Positions 16,462 through 24,712 of a stretch of 64,000 bases of DNA are shown piece by piece. The notes beneath the pieces are model-generated. The model was not told where the DNA came from, made no database searches, and worked only from the letters and a program-made list of their open reading frames with translations. The DNA comes from Cellulosilyticum sp. I15G10I2 (GTDB lineage: Bacteria; Bacillota; Clostridia; Lachnospirales; Cellulosilyticaceae): assembly GCF_900095725.1 (NCBI RefSeq), contig NZ_FMMP01000006.1:1364001-1428000 (forward strand), in the 5' to 3' direction. Positions within the stretch are counted from its first letter, which is position 1. Each line of letters starts with the position of its first letter. Position numbers and translations under genes: made by a program.

Positions 16462-17085
16462 TTACAACTCCTTGCGTAATAGCTTAACACTGTAGCCACC
16501 TGAACATAAGCTTTCAGCTTCCATTTTTAACTGATACTTCTGTATTTGATTTTCTAGCCAAGGCGGAATGTGTGTACAGATAATATCTAGCCTTCTAAAT
16601 ACTTGTTTTTCTAAAACCGGCATAATGACTTGCTTGGAAGAAATACCTGGACTTATAGTCTGCACCTGTTCTAAGTCAATTTTATAATAGCCATCATCCA
16701 GTTGTTCGATATAAGGTGGCTTTACTAATTGACTTTGCTGCTTATTTGTTTCTTGTATTTCATATTCTTTTTCTAAAATATAGTCTAAAAAGTTTTGCGG
16801 TAGGCCCTCAAATTCCCAGATACTAAATGCCATAGCTTCGAACACATTATAAGCAATACCATCAACTTTCCTACCTACAATTATTTTGCAATCATCTAGT
16901 ACGCTCGCTATCTCTATGATCTTCTTACGTACACTACTTATACTCATACATAGATTGATTGATAAATCTATCTCTTGTATGATCTGCCACTCACCTCCTT
17001 TTTTTAAAAAAACTTTTATAACCCCTGATTCTGAAAAAGCAATCGTTTCATCGCCCTCTCCCATGAGTACTGCTATCTTATCCAT
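16462..17085 (-). CDS. anfO: AnfO-family protein (Fe-only nitrogenase accessory family)
   Basis: 207 residues. N-terminal IAVLMGEGDETIAFSESGVI, then VLDDCKIIVGRKVDGIAYNV and MAFSIWEFEGLPQNFLDYIL match my recollection of the AnfO family (PF09582), as does the C-terminal CSGGYSVKLL. In diazotrophs anfO lies with anfHDGK; its exact job there is uncertain. No nitrogenase structural or cofactor gene occurs in this window, and the only partner is the Cys-tailed repeat protein. A link to Fe-S or metallocofactor chemistry is inferred. Ribosome site AAGGTGGTG. Confidence 0.75.
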   Translation of the reverse strand: MDKIAVLMGEGDETIAFSESGVIKVFLKKGGEWQIIQEIDLSINLCMSISSVRKKIIEIASVLDDCKIIVGRKVDGIAYNVFEAMAFSIWEFEGLPQNFLDYILEKEYEIQETNKQQSQLVKPPYIEQLDDGYYKIDLEQVQTISPGISSKQVIMPVLEKQVFRRLDIICTHIPPWLENQIQKYQLKMEAESLCSGGYSVKLLRKEL

Positions 17086-17144
17086 ACCTGCACCACCTTT
17101 TTAGAATAATTTTCATGCCTATAAAACGTATTATAAAAACACAA

Positions 17145-17172
17145 AAAGGTGCAATAGAAACATTGCACCTTT
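17145..17172. repeat. Hairpin in the anfO upstream region
   Basis: Perfect 11-bp stem (17145-17155 with 17162-17172), 6-nt loop; on the minus strand TTTTTGTG follows. It may be a backup terminator for the glycosidase operon or part of the anfO leader. Nothing else is clear in 17173-17309. Confidence 0.5.
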
Positions 17173-17309
17173 GCAAAATATTGATTCAGTTTGAGTTGTA
17201 TCCTTATTTATTATGCTACTCTCTCTTAACTATACTTTCAATATTAAAATAGTTATAATTTAATAGGTTTATAACCTCTATACTTTGTTAAAAGTACCCA
17301 AATATAAAA

Positions 17310-17346
17310 ATTCCCTATATCACTCCATATGAATGATACAGGGAAT
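17310..17346 (-). terminator. Terminator of the GHL6 operon
   Basis: 13-bp stem (17310-17322 with 17334-17346; one G-U pair in minus-strand RNA), followed on the minus strand by TTTTTATATTT, just past the stop of the glycosidase-like gene. Confidence 0.8.
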
Positions 17347-17350
17347 AATT

Positions 17351-19369
17351 TTAATACCTAAGAGCAATCATAGCATGCCCTTCTATTTTATCTATAACAA
17401 ATTCAATTCTTCCATCGACATACTTAAAGTCCAAACTTCTCCCTTCTGGAACAAGCTTTATAGTTTTTACCTCATGTGAAAGCTTCATGGAAACCTTAGT
17501 TTGGTACAATGGAATCACATCTTCTATCGTATAAATCTCACTGCAGCGCTTTTCTGGAATATAATGCAGCATGTGAAGCACATACCTTTTTTCATGTGTC
17601 TGTTCATTGACACAAGCAAGCAGGCTTGTTGGTCCTTCGTATCTTAAAATAGGCTCCGCAAGTAGCATATCCAGCCCATTTCGAATAAGCAGCTTACACC
17701 ATTTAGGATGTAGTTCTTGGTAAATCGTAAATAGGGGGTGGCTATAATAAATCACTTTTTCTTTTTTGATAATACCCGGATAACCATATTGATGGGAAGA
17801 AGGCGTATGTTTATGGGAGCAAAAATGCTGCCAAGTCCTATTAAAATAAGGAATGTTAACATCACTCAACACTGCAGCTCCTTGCAGTACATCGACCTGA
17901 GTACCTTGCTTATACATGACATATTCTGTTTCATGAAGGTCCTTACCCATCTCTCCTTTTGGTACAATAAAGTCTGGACTATAAGGTGCCCCACCTTTAT
18001 ATGTTGCACCAAACAGATCTGATGCAAATTCTGTTTTTTCTGAATTAAGACCCGATTCATAGGTTGCAAGTACTGCCCCGCCATGCTGTAAATAAGCCTC
18101 AACTTTCCTTATAAGCATTTCATCCATCACAACTTCATCTGGGAATATAATGACTTTATAGTGCGTAAAATCAGCTTCACTATCAATAATATCAAATTGA
18201 TGCCCCATTTCTTCAAGCATCGTAGAAGTCCCGACTACTGACTGAGGAATCACCCCGCCACAGCCCGAGTTAAACCCTAAGGCCTCTGGTGTAAAAATCG
18301 CCATATCACATACAGCTTTAGCATCTATACACCAAGGTTCTTTCTTTTCTACCTCTTTATAGACAGAACCTATGAGTTCATAAACTTCTTTAGAAATTTT
18401 ACCATCTGGATCGAGCTGGTCTCCTATAAGGCACTTTGCATTAAAAGCCAGCATACGGTAGCACTCATACTGTAGGGCTTCTTTGTTTTTAAAGGAATGA
18501 AAATCTCCCCACATCGTATGGAATTTCCCCGTCTGCCCCAGAAGATCAAGCCCTGTTGTTCTTGCAAAACGTGCACTATTTGGGAAGTGTACATAACCCC
18601 ATCCCCCGCTCGGCAGAGACTCCAGCTCCCAGTGGCTATATGCTCCCAGCACACTACGCAGTGCAGGCTCAATATGTGAGGTATTATAAAAGATACTGGC
18701 ATTAGGGTTAAAACTTCTTATGTAAGCTGAAATATCTCTTTTAAAATCTTCCACCATACTTTTTGCATACAGGAGCCTTTCTAAACGCTGAGTTGGGTCC
18801 TTATTTTCTTTTAACATCCCTTCTACACAAGCTTTGCATGAGCAGTCTACTACCATGACAATATCTAAAAATATACCATCCACTTCGGGTAATGATTCAA
18901 AAATATCTTTAAGATGGTCTTTGAGATAATCTCTATAAGCTGTATTGACACACAGCGTTTTATAAAATCCTGCTTCATAGACACCCCTCGATACCGGATT
19001 ACAAGTATCTACCATACTACCATCTTCATTAATACATACCCATTCTGGATGTCTGGAACTGATAAAGTGATCCCACTGAACAGTGGTATAAACAGGTACC
19101 CGTATGTCTTTTTGATGACACGCCTTAATCTGATCTTCTAATAAATTTTTATACTTTAGCCCAGGGTGTATTCGCTCCGGATCATTTTTAGAATTATAAT
19201 AGAGCCACCCATGATGACATCTTGCAAAACAAGTTACCGAATTAACTTTGGCTGCATCGAGTGTATCTGCAAATTCATCCTTATCAAACCGCTCGCCCAC
19301 TCCATCTATATGTTCACTCGTATGAAAATCCATGTGAATCTGCCTGAATCTTAATTTATAATTTTCCAT
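17351..19369 (-). CDS. GHL6-type putative glycoside hydrolase with beta-galactosidase trimerisation-like domain
   Basis: 672 residues, no signal peptide. Residues 1-~350 resemble the TIM barrel of hypothetical glycosyl hydrolase 6 (RFRQIHMDFHTSEHIDGVG; KVNSVTCFARCHHGW; EVDGIFLDIVMVVDC, with an acidic DxxxxxD end-of-strand motif). Residues ~380-560 look like the GH42 trimerisation domain (VIIFPDEVVMDEMLI; HGGAVLATYESG), and a small beta domain ends the protein. Catalytic residues and substrate are not established for the family. Last gene of a sugar ABC operon, so it probably acts on the imported oligosaccharide. Confidence 0.78.
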   Translation of the reverse strand: MENYKLRFRQIHMDFHTSEHIDGVGERFDKDEFADTLDAAKVNSVTCFARCHHGWLYYNSKNDPERIHPGLKYKNLLEDQIKACHQKDIRVPVYTTVQWDHFISSRHPEWVCINEDGSMVDTCNPVSRGVYEAGFYKTLCVNTAYRDYLKDHLKDIFESLPEVDGIFLDIVMVVDCSCKACVEGMLKENKDPTQRLERLLYAKSMVEDFKRDISAYIRSFNPNASIFYNTSHIEPALRSVLGAYSHWELESLPSGGWGYVHFPNSARFARTTGLDLLGQTGKFHTMWGDFHSFKNKEALQYECYRMLAFNAKCLIGDQLDPDGKISKEVYELIGSVYKEVEKKEPWCIDAKAVCDMAIFTPEALGFNSGCGGVIPQSVVGTSTMLEEMGHQFDIIDSEADFTHYKVIIFPDEVVMDEMLIRKVEAYLQHGGAVLATYESGLNSEKTEFASDLFGATYKGGAPYSPDFIVPKGEMGKDLHETEYVMYKQGTQVDVLQGAAVLSDVNIPYFNRTWQHFCSHKHTPSSHQYGYPGIIKKEKVIYYSHPLFTIYQELHPKWCKLLIRNGLDMLLAEPILRYEGPTSLLACVNEQTHEKRYVLHMLHYIPEKRCSEIYTIEDVIPLYQTKVSMKLSHEVKTIKLVPEGRSLDFKYVDGRIEFVIDKIEGHAMIALRY

Positions 19370-19497
19370 AGCTTCTCCTTATCAAAACTGAATAGTCTTA
19401 TAAGCTCCTTTAAAATAAATGGACTGATTTTTCAATCTCTAAAATTCTTTCAGCATCTTACCATAAAATTCTATCATATAACTTGGTGCATAAAGTT

Positions 19498-20574
19498 TTA
19501 TTCGTGGGTGAGTTTAGCTGCTAAATTTATAATGTTATCCGCTTCCTCTGTGGAAACTTCTTCTTTAACAATTAAATAAAGTCCTTTAGACGATAACTCT
19601 GTAAGTAGTGTCTCTATTTCATCAAGTTCTGGGTAAAGAACGAGTCCCTTCCCTGCCGCTTGGATTCTTTTAAAAGTAGAAATAAAGTGACTTGTTTTAG
19701 GCTGCCCAGCTACTGGTGTCCATTGAATCATATTTAATTTGTCCACGGATAGAATATGATCTAAGTGTCTTACTTGCTGCTCACCATCTAAATGATAGGT
19801 TGCATGATCAAGATAGTCGCAGCTTTTTACAAGTTCAGGCAGTGCAAACTCCTCATACATATCAGGTGAAATCATTACTGAAAAATCCACTTGAAGCTGT
19901 GCATGCTTTCCTTTGCTCCATGTATACATCCAGCCATGGGTACTACCATCTTGGTTGTTTTTACGGATCGCATCAAAAAACATATCACTTGTTACTTTAT
20001 AAGTTTCAAAGATTTTGTCACAAGCTTGTTTAATCTCATCAGGATAATCAAAAAAGTCCATCGCAAGATCTTCACTGCCATGCAGTGCCGCCAGCCCATC
20101 AAGAATCCCGCAGTTATCCGGCATCGTCACAAAGAATTTACCCATGCCTTCATTACAAAGGTATTTTACTGTTTCTAATTCTTGTTTAAGTATATTGCTG
20201 GCTGCGTCATACTCAAGTTCATCCGTCGCAAAGTCCTTGTACACCCCGCCAATCCATACGGTATCTCTTTCAAATCTATATTTTGCACCTTTAAAATACT
20301 TAGCATGGCCCGCCGCTCCAAAATTTGACCATATACATGGATAACCGTCCCCAGCATAGTAGGTGTTTTCAAACTTTTTAATATGTCTTCTTAAAAGCCA
20401 CTCTGGATCCATATAGTATTTAACTAATTCTTCTGGGGTATGTGGCGGTGCTTCATATTCAGACTTCATATCCTTCTTCCCCTGAACAGCAATACAGCAT
20501 CTATCAACAATTTCGTTATGCCATAGGGCCTCAAGTCTTTTTTTCGCTACTTCCCAATCCTCTTTGTATAACAT
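19498..20574 (-). CDS. URO-D/MtaA-superfamily-like protein of unknown substrate
   Basis: 358 residues. The overall pattern (DWEVAKKRLEALWHNEIVDRC at the start; TMPDNCGILDGLAALHGSE; YHLDGEQQVRHLDHIL; a final KGLVLYPELDEIETLL strand) recalls the uroporphyrinogen-decarboxylase-type TIM barrel found in many uncharacterised sugar operons. True HemE substrate-pocket motifs are absent, and no heme or corrinoid genes are nearby. Between the permeases and the GHL6 enzyme in one operon. A role in sugar metabolism is inference. Confidence 0.55.
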   Translation of the reverse strand: MLYKEDWEVAKKRLEALWHNEIVDRCCIAVQGKKDMKSEYEAPPHTPEELVKYYMDPEWLLRRHIKKFENTYYAGDGYPCIWSNFGAAGHAKYFKGAKYRFERDTVWIGGVYKDFATDELEYDAASNILKQELETVKYLCNEGMGKFFVTMPDNCGILDGLAALHGSEDLAMDFFDYPDEIKQACDKIFETYKVTSDMFFDAIRKNNQDGSTHGWMYTWSKGKHAQLQVDFSVMISPDMYEEFALPELVKSCDYLDHATYHLDGEQQVRHLDHILSVDKLNMIQWTPVAGQPKTSHFISTFKRIQAAGKGLVLYPELDEIETLLTELSSKGLYLIVKEEVSTEEADNIINLAAKLTHE

Positions 20575-20611
20575 CTAATCAGTCCTTTCAAGTATTGTGT
20601 TATTCCATTTA

Positions 20612-21436
20612 TCAACCTTTTACTGCCCCTGATGTAAGCCCTGAAATAATTTGTTTTTGGCCTATAAGATAAACAATAAGTACTGGAAGCGCCGTTAGGA
20701 CAATATCTGCAAATACTAAGTTCCAATCTGATTTAAACCGGCCAAAGAAGTTATAAACAGCTAAATTCATCGGCCATAAAGCTGTTTTGTTAATGAGATA
20801 AAGTGGTGTCATAAAATCACTCCATATGCCCATAAACATCAAAATAAAAGCTGTAACCAAAACTGGCTTTAACAAGGGAAATATGACTTCGAAAAATAGC
20901 TGTACTGGATTGGCCCCATCGATAATAGCTGCTTCATCCACTTCTCTTGGTACAGTATCTACAAAACCATAAATAATGAAAGTTGAAAACGCAATATTGG
21001 CTGCAATATAAAAAAGAATAATGCCTAAACGTGTGCCATATATCCCAAACATTCTCATGATCCTAATAAGCGCAAGATAATTAACCGGCAGGAAAATACC
21101 AAGTATCATGAAGGTATAGATCCATTTATTCACCTTAGAAGCTCTTCTTGAGAGTGTAAAAGAGGCCATCCCGCAAAAGATTACAACACATATGCAAGGA
21201 ACAATCGCATAAAGTAAGCTGTTAAAAAAGGATTGTACTAATTTGCCTTTTTCAATAACGATTGCATAGTTTTGCCAAATCAATTGACTTGGAAGCTGAA
21301 GTGTCATGAGTGCTGCCTCTTTGCTGCTTTTAAATGAATTAATGACAATAATGATAAAAGGCACAATAACGAGGGTGCATAAAAATAGAGCTGCCAAATG
21401 TTTAAATATAATTGTAAGTTGTTTTTTTCTTTTCAT
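20612..21436 (-). CDS. Carbohydrate ABC transporter permease, MalG type
   Basis: 274 residues, six membrane segments. The EAA loop reads DEAAIIDGANPVQLFFEVIF, and the C-terminus (QIISGLTSGAVKG) matches the conserved GLTxGAVKG end of CUT1 MalG-type permeases. Start overlaps the partner permease stop by one base (TAATG). Works with the permease at 21436-22311 and the lipoprotein at 22408-23775; no dedicated ATPase is present, so a shared MsmX-type ATPase is expected. Confidence 0.93.
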   Translation of the reverse strand: MKRKKQLTIIFKHLAALFLCTLVIVPFIIIVINSFKSSKEAALMTLQLPSQLIWQNYAIVIEKGKLVQSFFNSLLYAIVPCICVVIFCGMASFTLSRRASKVNKWIYTFMILGIFLPVNYLALIRIMRMFGIYGTRLGIILFYIAANIAFSTFIIYGFVDTVPREVDEAAIIDGANPVQLFFEVIFPLLKPVLVTAFILMFMGIWSDFMTPLYLINKTALWPMNLAVYNFFGRFKSDWNLVFADIVLTALPVLIVYLIGQKQIISGLTSGAVKG

Positions 21437-22311
21437 TACATCTCCACCCTCTTTTCATTCATCTTTCCTACAATTAAGATACCGATAACAGCCATAAATA
21501 CAAATAGTATAGACGATAACGCAGAACCTACTCCATAGGTACCATCTGAAAATTCTTTGAAGATACCTGTTGCAACGACTTCCGTCATACGGCCTGGTCC
21601 ACCGTTTGTAAGTACATAGATAATGTCGAATACTTTAAGGCCATAGGTAAGCCCAAATACTACATTAATTGTAATAGCAGGCACTAACATTGGTAAGGTA
21701 ATATGTCTCAATAGTGCAAAATAGCCTGCTCCGTCAATTTTAGCTGCTTCATAATAACTCTCTGGTATAGCCTGCAGCCCCGCAATAAATATGGTCATAA
21801 CATAGCCAATTCCTCGCCATGCATCTACTGCAAATATCGATCCCCATACCCACTTTGGATCTGTAAGCCATTGTTGTGCCATAAAGTCCATACTCAGCAA
21901 TCTCAGGGTTTGATTAACCACACCTGTTGTGGGGTGAAGCATAGATCTAAATAAAAGTCCAATAACAAGATACGGTAATACGGATGGGAAATAAAGCACG
22001 CCTCTGTAAAAGTTTTGTCCACGGAGTCCTTCTTTTAGCATCAATGCTAAAAATAGTGCAGGAATAATTTTTACAATATTAGAAACTACCGTAAACATAA
22101 GTGTATTAAAAATGTATTTTGTATAAGCTTGATTGGATGTAAATATGTACTTATAGTTTTCAAGTCCTATAAAGTTAATTTGATCTGAATAAGAACTCCA
22201 GTCTGTAAAAGAGTAATAGATCCCTATAATGCCAGGTAATATACATAGCAAGCCATATATAATGAGTGCCGGCCAAATAAAATACATAGGATAAAATCTT
22301 CTTTCTTTCAT
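21436..22311 (-). CDS. Carbohydrate ABC transporter permease, MalF type
   Basis: 291 residues, six membrane segments beginning FIWPALIIYGLLCILPGIIG, with EAA loop YEAAKIDGAGYFALLRHITL. Typical CUT1 permease. AGGAG ribosome site. A hairpin separates it from the upstream binding-protein gene. Confidence 0.93.
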   Translation of the reverse strand: MKERRFYPMYFIWPALIIYGLLCILPGIIGIYYSFTDWSSYSDQINFIGLENYKYIFTSNQAYTKYIFNTLMFTVVSNIVKIIPALFLALMLKEGLRGQNFYRGVLYFPSVLPYLVIGLLFRSMLHPTTGVVNQTLRLLSMDFMAQQWLTDPKWVWGSIFAVDAWRGIGYVMTIFIAGLQAIPESYYEAAKIDGAGYFALLRHITLPMLVPAITINVVFGLTYGLKVFDIIYVLTNGGPGRMTEVVATGIFKEFSDGTYGVGSALSSILFVFMAVIGILIVGKMNEKRVEM

Positions 22312-22340
22312 AATAAATGCTCCTCGCCATGTCAGATAAA

Positions 22341-22376
22341 CAAAAGAATTTGATATTTAATTATCAAATTCTTTTG
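22341..22376 (-). promoter_or_regulatory. Hairpin between binding protein and permease genes
   Basis: Perfect 15-bp stem (22341-22355 with 22362-22376), 6-nt loop. Such stems 3' of binding-protein genes commonly stabilise that part of the message or cause partial termination, giving more binding protein than permease. Confidence 0.65.
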
Positions 22377-22407
22377 CTAAAAGTTATGATATTATAGATA
22401 CTTTTTA

Positions 22408-23775
22408 TTACCAAGCTGAATCATTTTGACTCTTAGCAATTTTTGCTCTTCTCTCGTCAATATTTTCAAGTACTTGTTTCGCTGTAAGTTCTCCTAAAAA
22501 CATAGAAATCATGTCTTTTCCTGTTTCCATCCATTGATCATTTGTGTATTTAGTCCCTGTCTGAAGCACAGGTGCAACCTCATATTTTGCCCTTGGAATA
22601 GTTTCTTTAAATGCTTTTTCTATATCTGTAAAGTGTTGACTCACATCTGCTGTTACATCAATATTCGTCCACTCAACAGTATTATCTAATTTGATTTGAA
22701 GATTTTCAGGTTGTGCTAAGAATGTAAAGTATTCTTTAACTACATCTACATTTTTACTTTCTTTATAACCAAAAGCCGCTGGGCCTGATGGGTTGGTTGG
22801 ATAGTTTTGATTATCAATAAAAGGTACAAGGAATAAACCGTACTCATCTGTTGTTTCTGGGTACTTTTCTTTAATCGCTTCAATAAATGCAGGTCCTTCC
22901 ATAACCATAGCCGCTTTTCTAGTTGCTAAACGGTCATAGGTATCTGAACCATCATTTGCCAAATAATCATCTCCATAGTAGCCATTTTGAACACATTCAT
23001 TGATTTGTTCTAAAGCCGTAAGCATTGCCTTGCTGTCTGCAAATCTAATGGTGTTATTATTAAGGCCTTCATAAAGACCTGGTTCTAACTCCTCATAACG
23101 CGGTCCAATTTGGAAGAAAGGTAATTGATGATGCCAGCCTGCAGCGCCATATTCATAAACAGGTGCAATACCCATCGCTTTAATCTTTTCACAAGCGGCT
23201 TTAAACTCAGCATAAGTTTTAGGTGCTTCATTAATGCCTGCTTCTTTAAAGAGTGTTTTGTTATAGACAAAAACAAATTCTGGTGAATCATACCATATCA
23301 TAAGTCCATAGAGTTTATCATTGTATGAAACCGCTGGTATCCTTGTCTTAGGCATTACATTTACCCATTCTTCCCCTGAAAAATCTATACAATATTTTTC
23401 TGGATCAACCGTTGCTGTTTTAATTTGAAATTCATTGGTTTGAGCGTAGAAAATATCTGGTCCTTCTCCGCTAGTAAGTTTAGCTTTTAGTAAATCATGA
23501 TATTGATCTGCCGGCACAACTTGAAGATCTATTTTATTGCCTGTCTCTTCTTCAAACTTTTTAGCTAACATTTCTTCTGCTGGGAAAGCCCAGCCTTGTG
23601 ACATCATAACTGTAAGTGTAACGCCTTTGTTTTTATCTTTTTGCTCCCCTGATGCTGTACTCGTTGATGTATTTCCTGAAGTTGTGCTTGTGCTCGGTGC
23701 ATCAGTTTTTGCGCAACCCGCCAAAACTGTCAGCCCCATAGTAACCATAAGTACTGCAGATAAAAGTTTTCTCAT
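22408..23775 (-). CDS. Extracellular sugar-binding lipoprotein (CUT1 family 1)
   Basis: 455 residues with lipobox TVLAGCAKTD and a Ser/Thr-rich linker, then a family-1 binding-protein fold (LTVMMSQGWAFPAEEMLAKKFEEETG; GEGPDIFYAQTNEF; AAMVMEGPAFIEAIK). Start chosen at 23775, before MRKLLSA, nine bases after AGGGGG; the longer frame would add a non-signal N-terminus. First gene of the transporter operon, after a YesMN pair that probably controls it. Substrate unknown, probably an oligosaccharide. Confidence 0.92.
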   Translation of the reverse strand: MRKLLSAVLMVTMGLTVLAGCAKTDAPSTSTTSGNTSTSTASGEQKDKNKGVTLTVMMSQGWAFPAEEMLAKKFEEETGNKIDLQVVPADQYHDLLKAKLTSGEGPDIFYAQTNEFQIKTATVDPEKYCIDFSGEEWVNVMPKTRIPAVSYNDKLYGLMIWYDSPEFVFVYNKTLFKEAGINEAPKTYAEFKAACEKIKAMGIAPVYEYGAAGWHHQLPFFQIGPRYEELEPGLYEGLNNNTIRFADSKAMLTALEQINECVQNGYYGDDYLANDGSDTYDRLATRKAAMVMEGPAFIEAIKEKYPETTDEYGLFLVPFIDNQNYPTNPSGPAAFGYKESKNVDVVKEYFTFLAQPENLQIKLDNTVEWTNIDVTADVSQHFTDIEKAFKETIPRAKYEVAPVLQTGTKYTNDQWMETGKDMISMFLGELTAKQVLENIDERRAKIAKSQNDSAW

Positions 23776-23934
23776 CGTGAAATACCCCCTCATATTGTTT
23801 GTGTGCTTATAATCACCCAAAACTGAAAATTAGTTATTTGGCTGATTATTACTTTCTTTAGCAAAATTCTATCATTCTAATTTAACAATTTATATGCACT
23901 ATCAGGTTATTATTTAGCACTTTTTTATAAAACC

Positions 23935-24690
23935 TTAGTCACTTATGGTATTTTCCCTATACTCCAATGGACTTTTCCCTACTGTTTTCTTAAAAATTCT
24001 GCTAAAGTAAGACTGATCGCTATAACCTATCATCTCTCCAATCTGCCTTACCGAAAGTTCCTTACAATGCACAAGTAAATACTTAGCTTTATTAATTTTT
24101 AAATTGAGATAGTATTTACTAGGCGTTTCTCCTATGTAATTTACAAAAAGCTTCGAAAGATAACCAGGGGTGTAGTTCAGCCTTGCGGCTATCATATTAA
24201 AATTAATATCTTTTTCAAAATGAGATCTTATGTACCATTGTGTAAACTTTACAGCCTCTTCTGGCGTTACTTGTTCTTTAATGACACCAGCTTTATCCAT
24301 AAGTTCATTAAACTCATTATCCAGTTCCATCTTAAGTTTAATAAGTGTTTGTATGAGTTCATCATTTTTCACCGGTTTTAACAGATAATCAAAAGTATTA
24401 AACTTCATGGCCTTTTTAGCATATTCAAACTCTGCATAGCCACTGATAATAATTTTTTTGATATAAGGGTATTTGATATCTACTTTTCCAATAAGTTCTA
24501 ACCCATCCATAAGCGGCATCTTAATGTCACTTACTATAACATCTGGGAGATTTTCTTCGATAAGTTCTATAGCCTGTTTGCCATTAATGGCTTTAGCAAC
24601 CACTTCAAACCCAAGCTCCGATTGATTGATTTTCTTTACAATATTATCTAAAATCATAACCTCATCTTCACAAACAATTACTTTGTACAT
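23935..24690 (-). CDS. YesN-type response regulator with AraC DNA-binding domain
   Basis: 251 residues: receiver domain (CEDE pocket, phospho-acceptor Asp55 in VSDIKMP, Lys in LLKPVK) plus a C-terminal AraC pair of helix-turn-helices (FNMIAARLNYTPGYLSKLF; IGYSDQSYFSRIFKKTVGKS). Such regulators activate adjacent sugar ABC operons. Encoded 22 bp after its kinase. Confidence 0.94.
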   Translation of the reverse strand: MYKVIVCEDEVMILDNIVKKINQSELGFEVVAKAINGKQAIELIEENLPDVIVSDIKMPLMDGLELIGKVDIKYPYIKKIIISGYAEFEYAKKAMKFNTFDYLLKPVKNDELIQTLIKLKMELDNEFNELMDKAGVIKEQVTPEEAVKFTQWYIRSHFEKDINFNMIAARLNYTPGYLSKLFVNYIGETPSKYYLNLKINKAKYLLVHCKELSVRQIGEMIGYSDQSYFSRIFKKTVGKSPLEYRENTISD

Positions 24691-24712
24691 TACATCTTCC
24701 CCTCCTAAAATC

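Noticed and set aside
15498-17085. A nitrogenase locus
   Set aside because: No nifH/anfH-like P-loop protein, DK subunit, or cofactor-scaffold gene is present in the window, so the AnfO-family protein alone does not imply nitrogen fixation.
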